Source: an uncultured Desulfosarcina sp. (GTDB lineage: Bacteria; Desulfobacterota; Desulfobacteria; Desulfobacterales; Desulfosarcinaceae). From it: a stretch of 64,000 nt of DNA. The notes under the pieces are model-generated. The model saw only the letters and a list, made by a program, of their open reading frames with translations, had not been told where the DNA came from and made no database searches. Below, in pieces: positions 63,286 to 64,000 of this stretch. The stretch is from the NCBI RefSeq assembly GCF_963668215.1, contig NZ_OY764190.1:1550001-1614000 (forward strand), given 5' to 3'. Every line of letters begins with the position of its first letter. Positions within the stretch are counted from its first letter, which is position 1. A program made the position numbers and the translations under genes.

Positions 63286-63735
63286 ATGAAAAAAGCACTG
63301 ATCATCTTTGGATCGACCACGGGCAACACGGAAGAAATGGCCGGCATGGTTAAAACAATGTTGGAGCAAGCGGATTTCGAGGTCGAGGTCAAGGAAGTCA
63401 CCGAAGCGTCCACAGCGGATCTGACCGCCGATCACGATCTGCTGCTGCTCGGCTGCCCGGCTTATGGAGATGACGAGATTGAACTCCAGGAGGATTTTGC
63501 CGATTTTTACGAACAACTCGACGGCACCCGGTTGGACGGCAAGCCTTTCGCCGTCTTCGCCCCGGGTGACAGTTCCTATGAATATTTCTGCGGATCGGTG
63601 GACATGCTCGAAGACAAGCTGAACGATCTCGGCGGCAAGATGGTCAACGACGGACTCAAGATCGACGGCGACCCAAGCGACGCAGAAGGAGAAATCGCAA
63701 CCTGGGTCGAATCGATTGCCGGTTCCGCAAGTTAA
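63286..63735 (+). CDS. Flavodoxin
   Basis: The 149-residue electron carrier has the FMN phosphate loop G-S-T-T-G-N-T (9-15), the isoalloxazine loops C-P-A-Y-G-D-D and A-P-G-D-S-S-Y-E-Y-F-C-G-S, and the size of Desulfovibrio short-chain flavodoxins. It probably replaces ferredoxin under iron limitation or serves low-potential transfer. AAAGGAAA precedes the ATG. Confidence 0.95.
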   Translation: MKKALIIFGSTTGNTEEMAGMVKTMLEQADFEVEVKEVTEASTADLTADHDLLLLGCPAYGDDEIELQEDFADFYEQLDGTRLDGKPFAVFAPGDSSYEYFCGSVDMLEDKLNDLGGKMVNDGLKIDGDPSDAEGEIATWVESIAGSAS

Positions 63736-64000
63736 TGGTGCCGTGACAAGATTGATCGAGTCTGCGGCATACAGCCGGATAAAGATCGATCCTTATTTTC
63801 CGAATCCGGAGGTATGTTTTTGCAGCATCGGATGACAACAAACCGGAAGGCACAAGGCCCTGATCGGAGGCTGGCGACTCACCAACCATTGAATGCTCAC
63901 TCCCGATATCCGCCCGCGGTTCATGAACGGTAGATTTCCCACCTTGGATTTAAACGCCAAGTTCGCATCGGGACCGGAAACGCCTTTTAAATCATCGCGG
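63736..64000. other. Right end without recognised gene
   Basis: I see no supportable gene, RNA or repeat in the last 265 bases. Confidence 0.6.

Overview
The window looks like a chromosomal segment of an anaerobic, fatty-acid- or aromatic-degrading Desulfobacterota bacterium, most like the Desulfobacterales (Desulfosarcina or Desulfatitalea-like). This rests on gene content: three acyl-CoA ligases, a Liv-type ABC operon with a ligase embedded in it, a CoA-transferase/GNAT fusion, a FadN-type beta-oxidation pair, EI/HPr with no PTS permease, a flavodoxin, and several small proteins I know only from this group. Base composition looks fairly uniform and GC-rich. I saw no rRNA, tRNA, CRISPR array, transposase or phage gene. 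The genus is inference.

Layout. 0-3.2 kb (minus): ptsH-ptsI-smpB-DUF2062-ksgA, tightly packed. 3.4-5.6 kb (plus): a LOG-family protein and a GAF-PAS-LuxR regulator. 5.7-17.4 kb (plus): livG, acyl-CoA ligase, livH, livM, substrate-binding protein, livF and a LEA14-like lipoprotein, then a second ligase and a CoA-transferase/GNAT fusion whose catalytic motifs are both altered. 17.4-23.1 kb: a metallo-beta-lactamase-fold protein, a maoC-ligase-tetR operon, and a divergent OleA-like thiolase with paired TetR-type operators between them. 23.3-31.4 kb (plus): split pqiA, pqiB, ettA, and membrane proteins. 31.4-36.7 kb (minus): fadN and thiolase behind a FadR-type operator, then a DAHP synthase gene preceded by a Phe/Tyr leader-peptide attenuator. 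37-50 kb: mixed housekeeping genes (dusB, queF, sppA, polA, cytidylate-kinase-like and others). 50.8-54.1 kb (minus): two aldehyde dehydrogenases. 54-61 kb: interspersed repeats, small exported proteins, and a Cache sensor kinase/NtrC-type regulator pair followed by a stand-alone histidine-kinase-dimerization-like mini-protein behind a possible sigma-54 promoter. 61.3-64 kb: a beta-helix lipoprotein, a possible leader or small RNA, an STAS-like protein and flavodoxin.

How it fits together: the carbon-metabolism genes can import acids, activate them to CoA thioesters and beta-oxidise them, and three of these clusters carry their own visible control elements. The strongest non-obvious signals are the aroF-type attenuator (32.57-32.71 kb), the two TetR-type operators one integral helical spacing apart (21.87-21.92 kb), the Bacillus-like FadR operator on fadN (36.63 kb), the DHp mini-protein with its promoter and palindrome (56.8-57.3 kb), and two families of dispersed hairpin elements, several of which abut stop codons.
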